A stretch of DNA of 64,000 bases from Oegoconia quadripuncta. Taxonomy: Eukaryota; Arthropoda; Insecta; Lepidoptera; Autostichidae. Positions 1 through 10,884 of the stretch are shown one piece after another. A program made the position numbers and the translations under genes. Within the stretch, counting starts at the first letter, position 1, and the number at the start of each line of letters is the position of its first letter. The stretch is taken from assembly GCA_949316235.1 (NCBI GenBank), contig OX438747.1, positions 4,588,501-4,652,500 on the forward strand, written 5' to 3'. The notes under the pieces are model-generated. The model was not told the DNA's origin. It made no database searches and saw only the letters and a list, made by a program, of their open reading frames with translations.

Positions 1-545
1 TACGAAGAAGGTGGGTCATGATGGACTTGACGGCGACCATCTCGAGTAGGTGGGACATTTTGAAAGAATTCAAAAAGAGAGAGGGTGCGTGAAGCGCAAA
101 GTGCGTGAAGCGCGGGGTCCGACGGGTGGGATTGCCCGCGGATGTGTAGGTACCCTCCCGGCCGGGTGAGGCGGGGAGGTTGAGTGACCTAGGTGGGCCC
201 TAACACTCAGGTGTGTCGTGGTCCTCCGCCAATCTTAATGTGCGGAGGGTGTAAAGCCCTAGCAGCCCGAGGCGAGAGGGTAGCCGGCCGGGAGCGGTCC
301 CGGCAGACGCCCAAACAACACCACGGGGATAGGAGGGTGGGATGGGTGGTTGGTAGGGCGGACGCAATTGGCGCACGACTAGGAGACCCCCCAAGGCCGT
401 ACGCTAACGCCTTCCGAAAGTGTGTTTCCCAGAAGGGGAACCACGAGGCTCGGGTCGGCCTCCTGCCCGAGACACTGTTTTCCCCTGCCTAAGGGGTGTC
501 TGTCAGGGCGACCACCGCTAGGGGCGGATTTGCAACGATGCACGA
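1..545 (+). mobile_element. Possible 3' end of a non-LTR retroelement (ORF tail plus GC-rich trailer)
   Basis: The third forward frame is open from the window edge to a TGA at 90-92 and reads like a natural basic protein tail (it contains WVMMDLTATISSRWD). A GC-rich trailer of about 450 bases follows, with the 13-mer GTGCGTGAAGCGC twice near 85-115. GC-rich ORF2 tails and trailers of this sort occur in R1-clade non-LTR elements of moths, but no reverse transcriptase motif is inside the window, so the assignment is a guess. ORFs in the trailer look like chance products of high GC. Confidence 0.28.
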
Positions 546-950
546 ATTCGCGTGAAACAAAAGGGACCTAGAACCCGCAGTGAAAACTGCGCGGCGGTCC
601 CTATGCGCAATAACGTATACGACGTTAAACAGTCGACGCGGCCGGCCGCGGAGTGGCGCTACCGTCGCGGAAGCACGGATGTAGACCGGCGCGGGGTGAG
701 CGCGACGCGGTTGTGCGGCACGACGGACGACACGGCGCGGAAGAGCAGCAGGCGGCGAGCGCAGCACGATGCACGATGCACGGAGCACGGAGCACAGCGC
801 AGCACAGCACAGCGAGACGAACGAACGAACGATCGAGAGAGCGCGCGACAGACGTGCGAACACGACGACGGCGCGGAGCGGAATGAGATGAAAATTTGTG
901 TTTTGATTAAGCTATTTACATCACGGTCTTTAGATAACAGTGTGCGAAGT
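546..950 (+). promoter_or_regulatory. CpG-rich island: candidate promoter and non-coding first exon
   Basis: This stretch is rich in CG dinucleotides and short GC-rich tandem words (GCACGATGCACGATGCAC near 763, GAACGAACGAACGA near 818, then CGAGAGAGCGCGCGACAG), unlike the AT-rich DNA that follows. Two plausible splice donors are visible, GGG|GTGAGC after 695 and AAGT|GTGAGT after 950. I infer a promoter and 5' UTR exon for the gene whose start codon is in the exon at 6330-6385, because that exon begins with a splice acceptor and so needs an upstream exon. No TATA box was found. The ORFs on both strands here look like shadows of high GC. Confidence 0.3.
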
Positions 951-1400
951 GTGAGTTTTGTCTCGTTTTTAATTTTACCATCGCGTTCGCGTTTACGAAA
1001 AAAGTCCCTATGAAAAAAATCGTTTTGCAAACTATCCGCTAGAGGCGCTGCACATTTCTTCATACAAATCGTCACGTAAACGTGAACGCGGTAGTAAAGT
1101 TAAGTCGAAATAAAACTCACACTCGGCCCTCTGAAACGCTTGCACGTACTAACTTTATCAGAGTAAAAAGTGTCCTCTATTATCTATATAAGTATATAAT
1201 TGTATTATGTATATAAATGGGAGTAAATGTTTAAGAATATTCTTCTGTATCAACATTGTCAATTGCTAATTTGGGGCCACTGGATATCTCTCTCGGGATA
1301 AGTACGTCTTTGTACACTATTTTGATTAATGTATTATTTGTGTTAATTTGTACAATAAAGCGTTTACAAAAAAAAAAACAAACGATGACACAAATACGAC

Positions 1401-1588
1401 AATATTTAAATCTGCCGCCAAACAGCAATGTTAATATCATCGTTGTGTCCGGTTGTCAGAGATAAGATAGCCAGTCCCCCAAATAAGATGGGGTTTCCAG
1501 GTCAGTACGCTACCACCTTCACCCTCATCTTCACTTAACATCAGGTGTGATTGAGATCAAGCGCTCACCCGTTGTGCATAAAAAAAAA
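1401..1588 (+). mobile_element. SINE-B copy, 5'-truncated
   Basis: The 3' two thirds of the commonest SINE of the window. It runs from AAATCTGCCGCCAA through ACATCAGGTGTGATTGAG to a short A-run. The tRNA-like head is missing. Confidence 0.85.
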
Positions 1589-1602
1589 GAACGCTCGGCC
1601 CG

Positions 1603-1668
1603 CATGGGTATATTGTGGCCCATAACCTCGCCTAGTGAAAAAAGGCTGGGCTTCAACAGTGCGGACGT
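1603..1668 (+). mobile_element. Degenerate RTE-like 3' end remnant
   Basis: GTGGCCCATAACCTCGCC followed by AAAGGCTGGGC resembles the conserved 3' trailer seen more clearly at 33335-33410. Too short and diverged to assign to a family. Confidence 0.35.
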
Positions 1669-1842
1669 ATGTTAATGCTGTTGATGTCATATCTATTTTT
1701 TTTATCCTAAGATATACGAAAAACTGATTTGTTACCAAAAACTAATACAACGGAAATCTAACCTTTAATATAACACCACGTAAAGGCGACGAGTTGAGGT
1801 TAACTTAACTCTACCCATAAACTGTAGCCCGTCAAGCGAGAC

Positions 1843-1915
1843 CTACTTCCGTTACTAGACGGGAATCAAACCCGCGCTGATACACGACAGCGCCGGTCAC
1901 GATGGCGGTCTTAGA
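1843..1915 (-). mobile_element. tRNA-like SINE head remnant
   Basis: The minus strand has a Pol III B-box-like GGTTTGATTCC within a tRNA-like context, but no complete cloverleaf and no recognisable SINE body. It may be an old SINE head. Confidence 0.3.
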
Positions 1916-2095
1916 GTGTGGTACGAGTTATAGGATAGTGGTTTAGAAAATTATTTATATTTTGAAAAAAAAAAAAAAACAGCATTCGTGGCTCACACGA
2001 CCATCGAACACATTGGAAATGAATCTACGGAATTCGAAAAAATATTGTCGCTGAGCAACGAGAACGTCGGGATAAGGAAAATTTCACAAAATAAC

Positions 2096-2129
2096 AAAAA
2101 GTCAGAACGTTGTAGCGTTCTGACTTTTT
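2096..2129. repeat. Perfect 14-bp hairpin
   Basis: AAAAAGTCAGAACG and its exact reverse complement are separated by the 6-base loop TTGTAG. The hairpin lies about 70 bases outside the inverted-repeat element that starts at 2200, in the proposed first intron of the 6330 gene. Function unknown. Confidence 0.8.
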
Positions 2130-2199
2130 GACTTTTTTCAAAAAGGTTAGGTTACAGGGCAAACCCTTAACCCGATCGTCTTTGTTTTAAGCTCAAATA

Positions 2200-2775
2200 G
2201 CCCAGGGAAAATACGGTTTGACCTCGGAAAAACGAATAACAGCGATTTTCTTGAAACATTTAATGAAGTGTTGTAAATGTAGTAACAATTGCTAAAAATT
2301 AAGCATTTGTAAGAAATGCAAGTACTAAGTTACTAATAAAAGCTAATTTGAAAAATGTGCTTCTTTTTAAAACAATGCTCAATTGATTATTTCTTTACTA
2401 AGTACTCAGTTACGGAACTAGTAAATTCAAAACATTTAGGGAAATTGTCGTTACAAAATATTAGTTCTCATTTTTATTTCTTAAGCAATACAGCTCAAAA
2501 CACATGCATGCCTAACTATAACATGCTTAGTTTTTTATCCATCAATAAGTTAACTGTGTTAAACAAAAGTCTACCTAATTAAATATCAGTTAGTATTTAT
2601 TATTATGAAAATACAATTTAAAAATAGGGTTTTCTAAAAAAATCTAGACTAAGCGCTCGTTTTTTTAGGCTTCATTATTCAAAATTACATAATATACCTC
2701 TATAAGATGTCATTATATAAGTCGGTTCTGAATTATGTCTAGCTAGGCTAATTTTTTACCGTATTTTCCCTGGGC
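2200..2775. mobile_element. Non-autonomous TIR element with TA flanks (Tc1/mariner-like size and target)
   Basis: The termini GCCCAGGGAAAATACGGT (2200-2217) and ACCGTATTTTCCCTGGGC (2758-2775) are perfect 18-bp inverted repeats. Both are bordered by TA (2198-2199 and 2776-2777), as expected of a TA target-site duplication. The 576-bp interior is AT-rich and has no transposase-like ORF; a 75-codon ORF at 2355-2582 shows no recognisable motif. The family is inferred from TA and TIR only. Confidence 0.75.
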
Positions 2776-4634
2776 TAAAATTGTAGCTAACTAAATTGTC
2801 CAGATGAGTTTTTCTCAAATGCTTGATATCATTCTTCTTTTCCAAAATTTTGAAAAAATAGCATTCTAATGTAATAATTCTAATTCTAAGTATTTTTTTT
2901 AAATACTTTATATAGAATGACGAATCTTGGATTAATACTTATTAGAGATAGATCAGAACTACTTTGACAATTCAACATTGACATTTCTATATTCCTTTGT
3001 ATTATTTTGATGATTAATTGTTATTAATTTTACCACTAATGTTTTCTAACTTGACTTGTAACATTCAAAACGTACTTACTAGTTCTTTTCTACAAAAATT
3101 TCGTTTATCACAAAAACGACTAATTGTTATGCATGCTGATTATCTTAATATTTGCACGTCATTGTAATGACTGAATTAGGCGGATCTTATTGTAATAACA
3201 CCTAATCTAATGTATCCTATTCAAGAGCAAATAAATTACATTCTTTTCTACTACAGTTGGAATTATTTTTCCAAGTAGACATACTTGATCAACCGAATGT
3301 AGAATTACTTGAAACTGAGTACGTTCCCTTGAAATTGCACCACAACGCAATACAAGCCCAGCCGGTGTCGGATACATCCACCTAGCGGCTCCAGCGGCAC
3401 CGCGAACAGTAAATAATGGGCAGACAAAGGTCACTCCGGGAAATCAGACGTTTATTCACAAAGATCGTTCTGCTGAGATCTTGGTGGAGCGTAGATCTGT
3501 CGATGTAGTCCAGTAAGATTACACTTTTAACTTCGTATAATTTTAAAGGCCGTGATTTTTTGCACATGGATAGAGTACCTGTCATTGATAGAACAAAAAA
3601 AAATCTTAACAAATCGGTAGCTTGCTTTAGTTATAATATACATATTTAGTAGTAGAACCCCTGTAACTATTTAAAAAAAATCGAGCAATAACTTCTTTAC
3701 AATTATGAAAAATTTCACCGAGGGCAAATATCACGATTCAATAAACTATTTTTAGAATATATAAAGTGGCTATTGATAAACTTTTCTTTTTCAGCAAACC
3801 CTCGGAAGGAAAAACCAATTTAAAGTTTTTTATTGCAGACAAAGATCGATACTTGCAAATATAGAACAATACATTAACAAAACATCACAGTTATAAGAAC
3901 ACAATTGATCAAAGGTTAAGATATAAAGCAATGGTTTGATTTAAATAGTAAAATCATTTAAAATAAAATAATTTAATAAGACCGTACCGTACTAGTTCCG
4001 CAATATCTCCTGGCTATTTTTATGGGGACCGATTTCATTAATTAATTTTTTGTTTGGCTAAAGGTATTTTGGTAAAGATGTACTGTGATAGAGAACGGCA
4101 CATTTCTGAAGTCGGTTTGCTACGACAATTTTTAGCGATACAATTGTTTAATGTCCACTCCCTGCCTTGTTAACCTGAAAACTATCCTACTGTAGGGAAT
4201 CGACAAGTGTGAAGGAAAAGGGAAGAACTTTGACTGGGCTCTTGGTATTCTTGAGAAAATTTCGTTAGCGCGATGTAGTATTCACACTCTGATTGGTCGG
4301 CGTCGTAACGTCGCCTCCACATTTAAGAATACGTTTGGAAATCTCGACACAAAATCAATAATGCGTTGCAATACCAATTAAGTTCTCATTGAGTTTAATC
4401 TTTTTGCGATTAACACCTGATGTAAGTGACAGCGTGGGTAATGTTTTTATTGCAATAGAAACTGCCTCAGTTCCCATCGTAGGCCGCAAGCAGGCCGTTA
4501 ACATCGGGACAGCGGCTTTTGCGCCACTTCACACGTGATAGATATGTCTGCCACTTTAATGATAATATTGATAAATGTGTGATTTAGCGGCGTTTAAGTC
4601 AACTAGAGTTGATTTAGCAATTATTTTGACGATT
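2776..4634. other. AT-rich stretch, nothing recognised
   Basis: No coding pattern, repeat family or RNA gene could be supported on either strand. Short ORFs near 3207-3612 (minus) have unlikely composition and no motifs. A CCAAT-like GATTGGTC is near 4290 but has no associated exon that I can see. Confidence 0.5.
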
Positions 4635-5115
4635 GACGACCGGTGGTGTAGTGGTTAGAAATTCTGCTATTATACCAAATAGTCGCGGGTTCGAATCCCG
4701 CTAGAGGCATATGTTTGTATGATGAATAATTAATAATTATAATTAATAATTAAATATCTCGGACACTTACACCAATCATCTAGTCCCAAACTAAGCAAAG
4801 CTTGTACTATGGATACTAGATAACGGATAAACATACATAAATATTTATATAAACATCCATGACTCAGGAGTAAATGTTCATATTCATCACACAAACATTT
4901 ACCCGTCGCGGGATTCGAACCCGCAACCGTTGGTTTCGCTGACAGGGTCACTATCCACTACACCAATCGGTCGCAATACAGACATGTTATGGATGTTATA
5001 CAAGTATTTGTGTAGTTTATCAACCATCTGGTATCCAAGCCTAGATGCTTACTGTGGACCTAGATGGCGCTGTGTGTTTGTGCTAATACATTTATTTATT
5101 TATTTTATTACTTTT
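4635..5115 (+). mobile_element. SINE-A copy split by another SINE-A
   Basis: The tRNA-derived head is at 4635-4726 (GGTGTAGTGGTTAGAA as A-box region, GGTTCGAATCC as B-box). The remainder resumes at 4976 (ACAGACATGTTATGGATG) and ends in TTTATTTATTT after TAGATGGCGCTGTGTG. Uninterrupted copies (31394-31608) join these two parts directly, so 4727-4975 is a later insertion. The head is too decayed to be a functional tRNA. Confidence 0.85.
4727..4975 (-). mobile_element. SINE-A related copy nested in the preceding SINE
   Basis: On the minus strand it starts at CGACCGATTGGTGTAGTGG, has B-box GGTTCGAATCC, and runs into the body (GTACAAGCTTTGCTTAG, GATGATTGGTGTAAGTG) with an AT-rich tail of AATTAATAATT repeats. 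The head differs from the SINE it sits in, so these are two subfamilies. Confidence 0.85.
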
Positions 5116-5571
5116 AAACCGACTACCAAAATAGGAGCCTTTATCGTAAATATATGTGTGTGGTTTCCGGCACGTAACAAGAATTGAACTCAATTCGAAA
5201 AATAAGATATCTCTATACAAGAAACGTTGCAAAACTGCTATTTTTCAAGCTCTATCTTAAAAACCGTAAAACCAAGACTTGGTGTGGCTCTAGTGCGTAC
5301 TACTCTTATGGTAAAACAGGTAGACAAAAAGTAAAAAATAGGTTATTAAAAAAATCTAGCCTACTCGTATTTTTTTTTTGTACAACGGTTTTGCGCTTAA
5401 ATAGGTACTCCATTTTACGTAGGAGTATAGTAGCTACGTGAGCACATAAAATGCACTTCAATTCTAAGAGACTTCAGTTTTGGACTATTTTCGTTATACG
5501 CTATCGCTATTCTCTGGGAAGTTTGCCTTGTGAATGAGCGAGATTGTATGTCACGATGTTTACAAATGTTA

Positions 5572-5998
5572 TTTTTCATTACTCATACTCTGAAAATATA
5601 GATCTGAAGTTGCCTAAGGAGCGGGTTAAAAGTAATACTTTTCAGCCCTAGGGAGAATCGCTTTCAACTGACAGCTGTCAAATAAAAAAAAACAAGTTTT
5701 ATTTTCAAATTTCTATTGAACCATTGCTACAGCCACTCAATTACAGCGCGAATTGAAATAACATAAAGTTAAGTATTAAATTAAAGAATATGTTTTTTTA
5801 ATGACTTTGTTATCATTTAGTTTCGACTATTTCTTTAAAATAACATAGATTTGGGCAAAATATTTACCATGATGAAAATGAAAAATTATGGCTGAATAAC
5901 TGGCCAGCCACAGAAGGTTAAAGACTTATTTAGTCCCGAGATGGGGTTTGGCTCCCGAGCGTAGAGAGCGAGCGATAAGTTACTTTCATCCCTAGGAT
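5572..5998 (+). repeat. Dispersed repeat P, copy 1
   Basis: Collinear with 12160-12730. Shared landmarks in order are TTCATTACTCATACT, ACTTTTCAGCCCTAGGGAG, the palindrome TGACAGCTGTCA (5669-5680), ACATAAAGTTAAGTATTAA, and GGTTAAAGACTTATTTAGTC to TTTCATCCCTAGG. Copy 2 has an extra stretch of about 130 bases. The mobilising machinery is unknown. Confidence 0.8.
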
Positions 5999-6329
5999 CA
6001 CAATGTACTTTTGAGTTTGAGACAAATTAATTTGGAGGGGTGTGGTGTTATGTTACGCCCATAAATATAGTACTAAATATATTTTGGCCCCAAATATACC
6101 AATGGGCATATTGCCGCCCTAAACTTGGGGCCAATGGTGCATTTTAGCAGCTCATCATCTACTTCGACTGCATGTCCGTTTGTTACTCGGCATACGTAAC
6201 CCTGTTATTTCACACACTACGTTGCGATCTTGTTATTTATCATAGAACTTTTATATTGTGTAGTTGTGAACCCATTTTTTGAAGTATGAATCGACCAATT
6301 ATGTTATAATCTCATTATTTCTGTTGCAG

Positions 6330-6385
6330 TTGGATCTTCGAGGCACAACCCTGGAGCCCTGAACGGTCGCCATGGATTCAGAGAG
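6330..6385 (+). CDS. Start-codon exon of a coiled-coil protein gene
   Basis: The 56-base exon is bounded by a strong acceptor (TTTCTGTTGCAG|TTGG) and a strong donor (GAGAG|GTGAGT). The ATG at 6372 sits in a good initiation context (GTCGCCATGG), and an in-frame TGA at 6360-6362 lies just upstream, so this is the first codon of the protein. It encodes M-D-S-E and two bases of the next codon (phase 2). The only visible downstream exon with matching phase is at 47277, and joining them gives MDSERDLRMKYRAQ as the N-terminus, without any frame break. The exon therefore also carries the end of the 5' UTR, and a non-coding first exon must lie upstream, perhaps at 546-950. Further exons in the intron or in the assembly gap cannot be excluded. 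Confidence 0.65.
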
Positions 6386-6910
6386 GTGAGTTTTGTTTCA
6401 ATAAGCCTTCTAAGTTCCACCACAAGTCGGCCTATTTTATGATGATTTATGTATAATGTTAATGAATCACTAACGTGTCCGTACAGGAATAAATTACTTT
6501 ACCCACTGCGGAGTATAGGCATCTTCTCCAATATGCCAAATCTCATGGTCCTATGACAGTCGCATCCAATGAGAATCCGCCAACGTTTGAGATTGTGGTC
6601 AAAGGTGTATCCATCTAAAAAAAAAATAGGTTGACAATGGCGATAAATATGTGTCACTCGTCAAAGAGACCGGCTCGCATTCTAAATGGTTCGATAATCG
6701 ATGTTCTATTCGATATCGGAAAGTTTCAAGATTCGAATGGTATTTTGCTCACGGAAACGCTGTGTGGTAGTAAAAGAATTAAGGAGGAAGAATAAGCAGT
6801 AAAGTCGCTATCAGCTGTCTGTCTGTTTGTGCTCTTTTGATACGGTATTCACTATCATTTCTTCCGGAAGATTTGTTATGTGTAATATATGTATATTACA
6901 TTTATAGTCG

Positions 6911-7445
6911 ATCGACGACGTGTTTGGTGTAGTGGTTAAAAATTCTGACTGCTATACCAAAAGATCGCGGGTTCGAATCCCGCTAGGGGCATATGTTTGT
7001 ATGATGAATACAGACATGTGTTCCCGAGTTCCGCAACCGCCTCCGTGGCTCAATGTAAACAACATTGGGTTTACGATTCGGAGGTCGCGGGTTCGATCCC
7101 CAGTGGGGTACTCGGTTTGGTTGGTGGTAGGGCATTTTAAATGTCCTCCTGGCTAGCTACCACCATCTTATCTAAATCTGCCGCCAAGCAGCAATGTTAA
7201 TAGCATTGTTGTGTTCCGGTTGTCAGAGATAAGATAGCCAGTCCCCCAAATGTGTTGGGGTTTCCGGGTCAGTACGCTTCCACCTTCGACCTCATCTTCA
7301 CTTAACATCAGGTGTGATTGAGGTCAAGTACGAAACCGTTATGCTTAAAAAAAAAAAGAATTATGGATGTTTTTCATTTATTTATGTATTTATTTACAAA
7401 AAAAATGTATTTGTGTAGTTTATCAAACCATCTGGTATCTTAAGA
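6911..7445 (+). mobile_element. SINE-A copy interrupted by a SINE-B
   Basis: Head 6911-7030 (GGTGTAGTGGTTAAAAATTC, B-box GGTTCGAATCC, CATATGTTTGTATGATGAAT). The body resumes after 7357 at ATGGATGTTTTTCATTTA. Comparison with 31394-31608 shows the expected CCCGAGTTATGGATG broken at GAGTT, with GAATT on the far side as an imperfect target-site duplication. Confidence 0.85.
7033..7357 (+). mobile_element. SINE-B copy, full length
   Basis: tRNA-derived head with A-box-like TGGCTCAATGTAAACAAC and B-box GGTTCGATCCCC, then the SINE body (GGTAGGGCATTT, TGGCTAGCTACCACCATC, CTGCCGCCAAGCAGCAATG, CCAGTCCCCCAAATG, ACATCAGGTGTGATTGAG) and an A-run of 11. Inserted into the SINE-A around it. Confidence 0.9.
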
Positions 7446-7960
7446 GATATATACATATAGAAATTTATTGCAGCTATGCGAAGCCGGGTCGGTCGCGAGT
7501 TAACTATAAAAAATAAAAGAGGTGTCCCTCTTTATTTTACACATTTGATATCTTTATTCTCCATCTGAAATTCACATAAACAAGCACCGCTATGAAATTT
7601 ACAACTCTCCATGACCATTATCGGAAATTGTTTTTTTTTTACGATTTTCCAATCAATATTCTGTCATACACCAATACAATTTGAGTCTCTAGAAGGTTCA
7701 GCTCATTCATAGTCTATACAATAGTGCCGCAATAAATCTTACCCGACTAAGGCCACAATAGGCCATCAGGAATCCATCAGGTCAACATTTCCTGCCCAAC
7801 AAAGTTCACCCTCGTCATGGAAATAGTAAACAATGAAGTAGGATTATAGGAGACCGATTTTGTAGAAATGACCTATATACTTACGTATATAGGTCATAGT
7901 GTTTTACAAATTTGTTGTTTCATGTACATACTTAATTAAATTCTAAATAAATTAATAATA

Positions 7961-8050
7961 TTAAATAAATATTTCGGACACTAACACCAATCATCTAGTC
8001 CCAAACTAAGCAAAGTTTGTACTATGGATACTAGATAACAGATAAACATA
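7961..8050 (-). mobile_element. SINE-A body fragment
   Basis: Matches the 3' half of the minus-strand SINE at 4727-4975 (ACACCAATCATCTAGTCCC, ACTATGGATACTAGATAAC). The head is missing. Confidence 0.75.
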
Positions 8051-8471
8051 AGTTTCTTACGTATGCATATAACTTTTACTATGCAATGGGAACTCCCAAT
8101 GTCGCAAAAATATTTTGTAAGTGGAATTATTTTATTTTCCAAAGTTGTTGTTTGCGAGATGTCGCTTAGCCATTGATGAAAACCGTATCGAAGATAGTTT
8201 ACGTTTAACACAGTTTTGTTGGTGTATTTGGATGACACGTCTTTCGCCGTTCTTTTATTGATTAAACTCGGGCCTAGGTTCTTAGCTCTATTTAATGGCA
8301 ATCGGTTAAGTCGAAGATATTTAGCGTTTATCATAGTTGGTTTGGTTTATTCAAATTATAGTATAAACGCGGGAGTTTTCTAGATTTTCAATTTATTATA
8401 CTCATGTTTATTTATGTTATCCCATCTTATATCATCTTATCTTAAAATGGCCTAATTGCTTCTCCAGATCC

Positions 8472-8700
8472 TATGAAATGAAATGAAATGAAAATCATTT
8501 ATTCATGTAGGCAATACAATATGCACTTATGAACGTCATTTGTTTTTTAAACTACCACTAGCTCGGAACGCGACCACTACTGAGAAGAGCTAGCGAGAAA
8601 CTCAGAGGGTTTGTCTCTTTTCAATAAATCATTTACAATCAAGAAAGGTTACAACAATTTTATATATCGTGTAGAGGAGCCGTTTAATCCCATGGATTAC
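8472..8700 (-). mobile_element. 3' end of a CR1/jockey-like non-LTR element
   Basis: The plus-strand view shows a simple tail (GAAATGAAATGAAATGAAAA), then TTTATTCATGTAGGCAATAC and GAGCTAGCGAGAAACTCAGAG. The same order (tail repeats, TTTATTTTCGTAGG, GAGCAAGAAACTCAAGG) ends the larger element at 22577. Only 3' UTR is preserved. Confidence 0.65.
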
Positions 8701-9006
8701 TTTCATTAATATAGTCTGAAATTTACCTAGGTTACCTCTCTGTCAAATTTCAATACAATCGATTCTGAAGTTTAGATAGATAAACGTTCATTTGTTTTTC
8801 CTGCCACATAGAAACATTAAACACCTCATGCAGTAGTAGGTATTACAAAGTTTAAAGTACAGTATACTGTTATAAAAGACAAATAAAGCAGCAGTACGAG
8901 TATGTAGTAAGTGGGCACTTTTACTAAAGAAGCACGCAAGTTTAAATGTATGTAGATAGCATTTCACAAAACATGGAAATAAAGACGGAAAGTATAAAAG
9001 TATTTA

Positions 9007-9406
9007 CCTATGAAATTGGAGTTTTTTTTCTTCGTTAATCATATGTACCAATTCCTGCGATTTTCTAAGCTATATCCAAATTTGTTTTTTATTTGGAAAA
9101 TGGAATATTATTTCAAGGTTTCTCATGAAATATTTTTTAATTTCTGGGCTAAATCACATAATAAAAAAAATTTGAACAGAGCTCTTTTCATGTGCTTCCC
9201 ATAATCATTTCTTAGATTCGCTGAAACTTTTATAAAGCGGTTACTTTTAAAAATTAACGCTCCCAATACTTGACTTAATGTTATCCGATAATACACACAT
9301 AGTTTAGCTAAATTTGGTTTGCCGTTCCCAAAAAAAAAATTAAAAATGTTTGAATGGAGAAAACAGTCTTAATGAAATTCTTGATACAAAACGCCAATTT
9401 CATAGG
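9007..9406. mobile_element. 400-bp inverted-repeat element, copy 1
   Basis: Starts CCTATGAAATTGGAGTTTT and ends AAAACGCCAATTTCATAGG, an imperfect inverted repeat. A second copy of nearly the same length and sequence is at 52423-52821. Copy 2 is flanked by TTA on both sides, which would suit a PIF/Harbinger-like TWA target; copy 1 has TTA and TAA. The ORF at 9010-9204 is shared by the copies but has low complexity and no motif; I do not call it a gene. Confidence 0.75.
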
Positions 9407-9573
9407 TAAGGACCTAATATATACTGGGTGTCCAGAAATGGTGAATCAAACTGCTATGGGAGGTAGCTTGACTAATGTCCTATCCATAAAAATTATGAAA
9501 GAAAATTAAACGCACATGACTGTGTAGATAGATTGCTCAAGAGCAAAACACAACTTAAAGCCGGAGACGGGTC

Positions 9574-10178
9574 AAAATCAAAATCAAAATCAAAAAATGC
9601 TTTATTTTGTAGGTACACAGGGTACGCTCAAAATATTCAGATTTTACATTTTTAAAGCTACTGCTTGTTCAAAAGGCAATTTTCCCCTGAGAAGAACAAG
9701 CAAGAAACTCGAGAGGTCGCTCTTTTTAAAAAAAGGTTTTTATATTACAAAATTATTATTTTATATTATAATATTTCATTATTAATTGTGAAATAGCCTG
9801 GTTATGCGAACGGGCTGGTTATGTCCATGATTGTTTATCATCTAAATAATCTGATATTTTATAATATGCTTTCTTAATAAGTTTCGGTTTTATAGTATCT
9901 TTAAATTTATTGAAAGGAAGATTTTGTATATCAACAGGAACTTTATTGAAAAAGCGTATACATAACCCTTTGAATGAATTACTGACTTTGTGGAGGCGAC
10001 TTATGTGACCTGCAAGTTTATCTTTATTTCTTGTATTGACATCATGTTTATCACTATTTTTCCTAAATGATGCTATATTTTTTTTGACATATATTAGATT
10101 TTCAAAAATGTACTGTGACGAAAAGGTTAGAATATTATACTCTTTAAATCTGTCTCTAAGTGACACTGCAGGTCTCAA
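9574..10178 (-). mobile_element. 5'-truncated CR1/jockey-like element with RT C-terminus
   Basis: The plus-strand tail is (AAAATC)n at 9574-9597. The minus-strand frame 10178-9819 encodes the last ~115 residues of a reverse transcriptase ORF, with landmarks DVNTRNKDKL, RLHKVSNSFKG and the terminal SDYLDDKQSWT. These align without gaps to the C-terminus of the ORF at 22889-24424. The copy is cut off at the 5' end near 10170, as is typical of incomplete reverse transcription. The last 460 bases are nearly identical to the opposite-strand copy at 15110-15570. Confidence 0.85.
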
Positions 10179-10190
10179 TTGATAAATTGA

Positions 10191-10239
10191 GTACTTGTGT
10201 TATTTAAGTATATATAATATTCCTAAATAACACAAGTAC
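10191..10239. repeat. Perfect 16-bp inverted repeat with 17-base loop
   Basis: GTACTTGTGTTATTTA (10191-10206) pairs exactly with TAAATAACACAAGTAC (10224-10239). It lies just beyond the truncated end of the retroelement at 9574-10178. Possibly the remains of a small palindromic element; nothing else identifies it. Confidence 0.8.
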
Positions 10240-10617
10240 AAATTAGTTTTGTTGTGAAGAGATAACAAACAAATAGACCGACTTTTGCATTAGTTATATA
10301 TATCATACAAGCGTTCCCATTTGGTTACATTTTCATTATTGATGCGATGTTCGAGCCGCTCACTCCTCTTTGATACACACTCACTCGGCAATCAAGGGAT
10401 TGGTTTTCGGTTTGTTTAGCCTTGACCTATAACCTGTGGCCGTGCTTGTGATGAATACAGCAGGAGTCTGTTGTTGTTAATAAAATGAAACTACAATCTG
10501 CTGGATATCCATAACAGATTTTGACCACTAAACTACTAAATCTGTGTGTCTGTCTCTACGGGTCTCATAAGAAAGGTCAAGATCACGCAACGAGCTATGC
10601 TTGACGTTTTAGTACGA

Positions 10618-10882
10618 GATCAAAATCAAAAATGTTTTATTTCGTAAGTTATAAGAATAATATTTGAAATTGTCATGACATACAGTTGTCGCTCATTCAC
10701 TAGGCAGTCTCCCCAGAGAAGAACGAGCAAGAAACTCAGGGGTTGCTCTTTTTAAATAAGTCAATACAAATACAATTTGGAATAATTGTTTTTATGATTC
10801 GACAAAGAAAAATAAGAATAGAATGTACTGGATATTGCCGAGCGGTTCATGTCCACGCATTCTTATCATCCAGATAGTGAGT
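10618..10882 (-). mobile_element. 3' end of a CR1/jockey-like element
   Basis: Tail GATCAAAATCAAAAATG, then TTTTATTTCGTAAG, CGAGCAAGAAACTCAGGGG, and at the far end the minus-strand codons for YLDDKNAWT and a stop, equivalent to the C-terminus of the other copies. Only the last few codons and 3' UTR remain. Confidence 0.75.
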
Positions 10883-10884
10883 GA

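Noticed and set aside
193..1013. Several overlapping Arg-rich ORFs on both strands
   Set aside because: They result from high GC and CG content; no motif, and frames overlap on both strands.
4638..4712. tRNA gene
   Set aside because: A- and B-box-like segments are there, but the cloverleaf is decayed, there is no terminator, and the sequence continues as a repeated SINE body.
9010..9204. 64-codon ORF conserved in the two 400-bp elements
   Set aside because: Phe/Lys-rich low complexity, altered by a frame shift in copy 2, and explained by element similarity.
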